DNA of 64,000 bases from Clostridia bacterium (GTDB lineage: Bacteria; Bacillota; Clostridia; Lachnospirales; Lachnospiraceae), in NCBI GenBank assembly GCA_910576205.1, contig CAJTHL010000018.1, forward strand, positions 30,496-94,495, given 5' to 3'. Below are positions 63,919-64,000 of the stretch, piece by piece. The translations under genes and the position numbers were made by a program. The notes under the pieces were generated by a model that saw only the letters and a list, made by a program, of their open reading frames with translations, searched no databases and was not told the DNA's origin. The stretch's first letter is position 1. Every line of letters starts with the position of its first letter.

Positions 63919-64000
63919 TCAGCCGGCTGTGATATCAGACAGCAGTTCCTCCTCCGGTTTGGAGAGGTGATCCATGTTCATATAACGACGGGTGCCCCAT
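63919..64000 (-). CDS. C-terminal end of an unidentified gene (partial)
   Basis: Codons entering from the right edge read GTRRYMNMDHLSKPEEELLS then DITAG and stop. Coding-like, but too short to assign; the upstream part is outside the window. Confidence 0.35.
   Translation of the reverse strand, partial: WGTRRYMNMDHLSKPEEELLSDITAG

Noticed and set aside
1..64000. CRISPR arrays, rRNA and tRNA genes
   Set aside because: No regularly spaced repeats and no rRNA or tRNA-like sequences were recognised on either strand.

Overview
The window looks like a chromosome segment of a Gram-positive gut Clostridium relative, most likely Lachnospiraceae. The clues are strong AGGAGG-type ribosome binding sites, a murB-rapZ-whiA-crh operon, a LexA (GAAC-N4-GTTC) box on uvrBA, lipoprotein signal peptides and remnants of Tn1549-like conjugative elements. 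Nearly everything from 1 to 40.9 kb is on the minus strand. No rRNA, tRNA or CRISPR array was found. The genus is an inference and cannot be fixed from the sequence alone.

Left part (1-12.4 kb, housekeeping): a sugar ABC importer (lipoprotein binding protein, double ATPase, permease) followed by an SDR dehydrogenase, read from one promoter with an inverted-repeat operator. Then comes murB-rapZ-whiA-crh from its own promoter, the last gene being an HPr relative without the phosphorylatable His15. Then the excision repair operon uvrB-uvrA ends in a strong terminator.

Middle part (12.1-37.5 kb, accessory island): a ~25 kb element lies in uvrB. The 5' end of uvrB, with its leader, promoter and LexA box, is present twice as direct repeats, at about 12.1-12.7 kb and 37.4-38.0 kb. 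The right copy is cut off at codon 91. The left copy is joined to the rest of the gene, so the element appears to have entered uvrB and restored it with its own 5' end. Next to the left repeat are two tandem tyrosine recombinase genes, both broken. Next to the right repeat are conjugative-element genes, one with an internal deletion. Between them lies a one-direction array of about 18 genes dominated by SUKH (SMI1/KNR4) proteins, leucine-rich-repeat, Sel1-repeat, DUF4132 and other proteins of the kind that serve as immunity proteins against contact-delivered toxins, plus an AbiE toxin-antitoxin pair. No toxin or secretion gene accompanies them. This resembles the recombinase-associated acquired interbacterial defence clusters known in Bacteroidales and is the main find of the window. 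Several array genes are frameshifted, often in short homopolymers.

Right part (38-56.5 kb): a Uma2-type nuclease, an IS66 scrap, a RelBE-type toxin-antitoxin pair, a thioredoxin-thioredoxin reductase fusion, a dead nagB with an intact nagA, an IS3 remnant fused to a dead lipoprotein gene, LysE and MATE exporters, a DUF3737 protein, then an operon joining an adenylate-forming ligase to a MacB-like ABC transporter. Secreted or lipoprotein genes (cyclophilin-like folds, a choloylglycine-hydrolase-like enzyme) and a CMD-cupin protein follow.

Far right (56.5-64 kb, decay zone): a histidine kinase/response regulator chimera, an aldo-keto reductase with large deletions, and scraps of a flavodoxin-like reductase, a LysR regulator, an XRE regulator and a PIN toxin. 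Among them sit an intact LysR gene, a small conserved protein and an XRE-membrane regulator paired with a lipoprotein. Many reading frames here are joined by internal deletions. Real genome decay is the likeliest reading, but assembly or homopolymer errors should be excluded.
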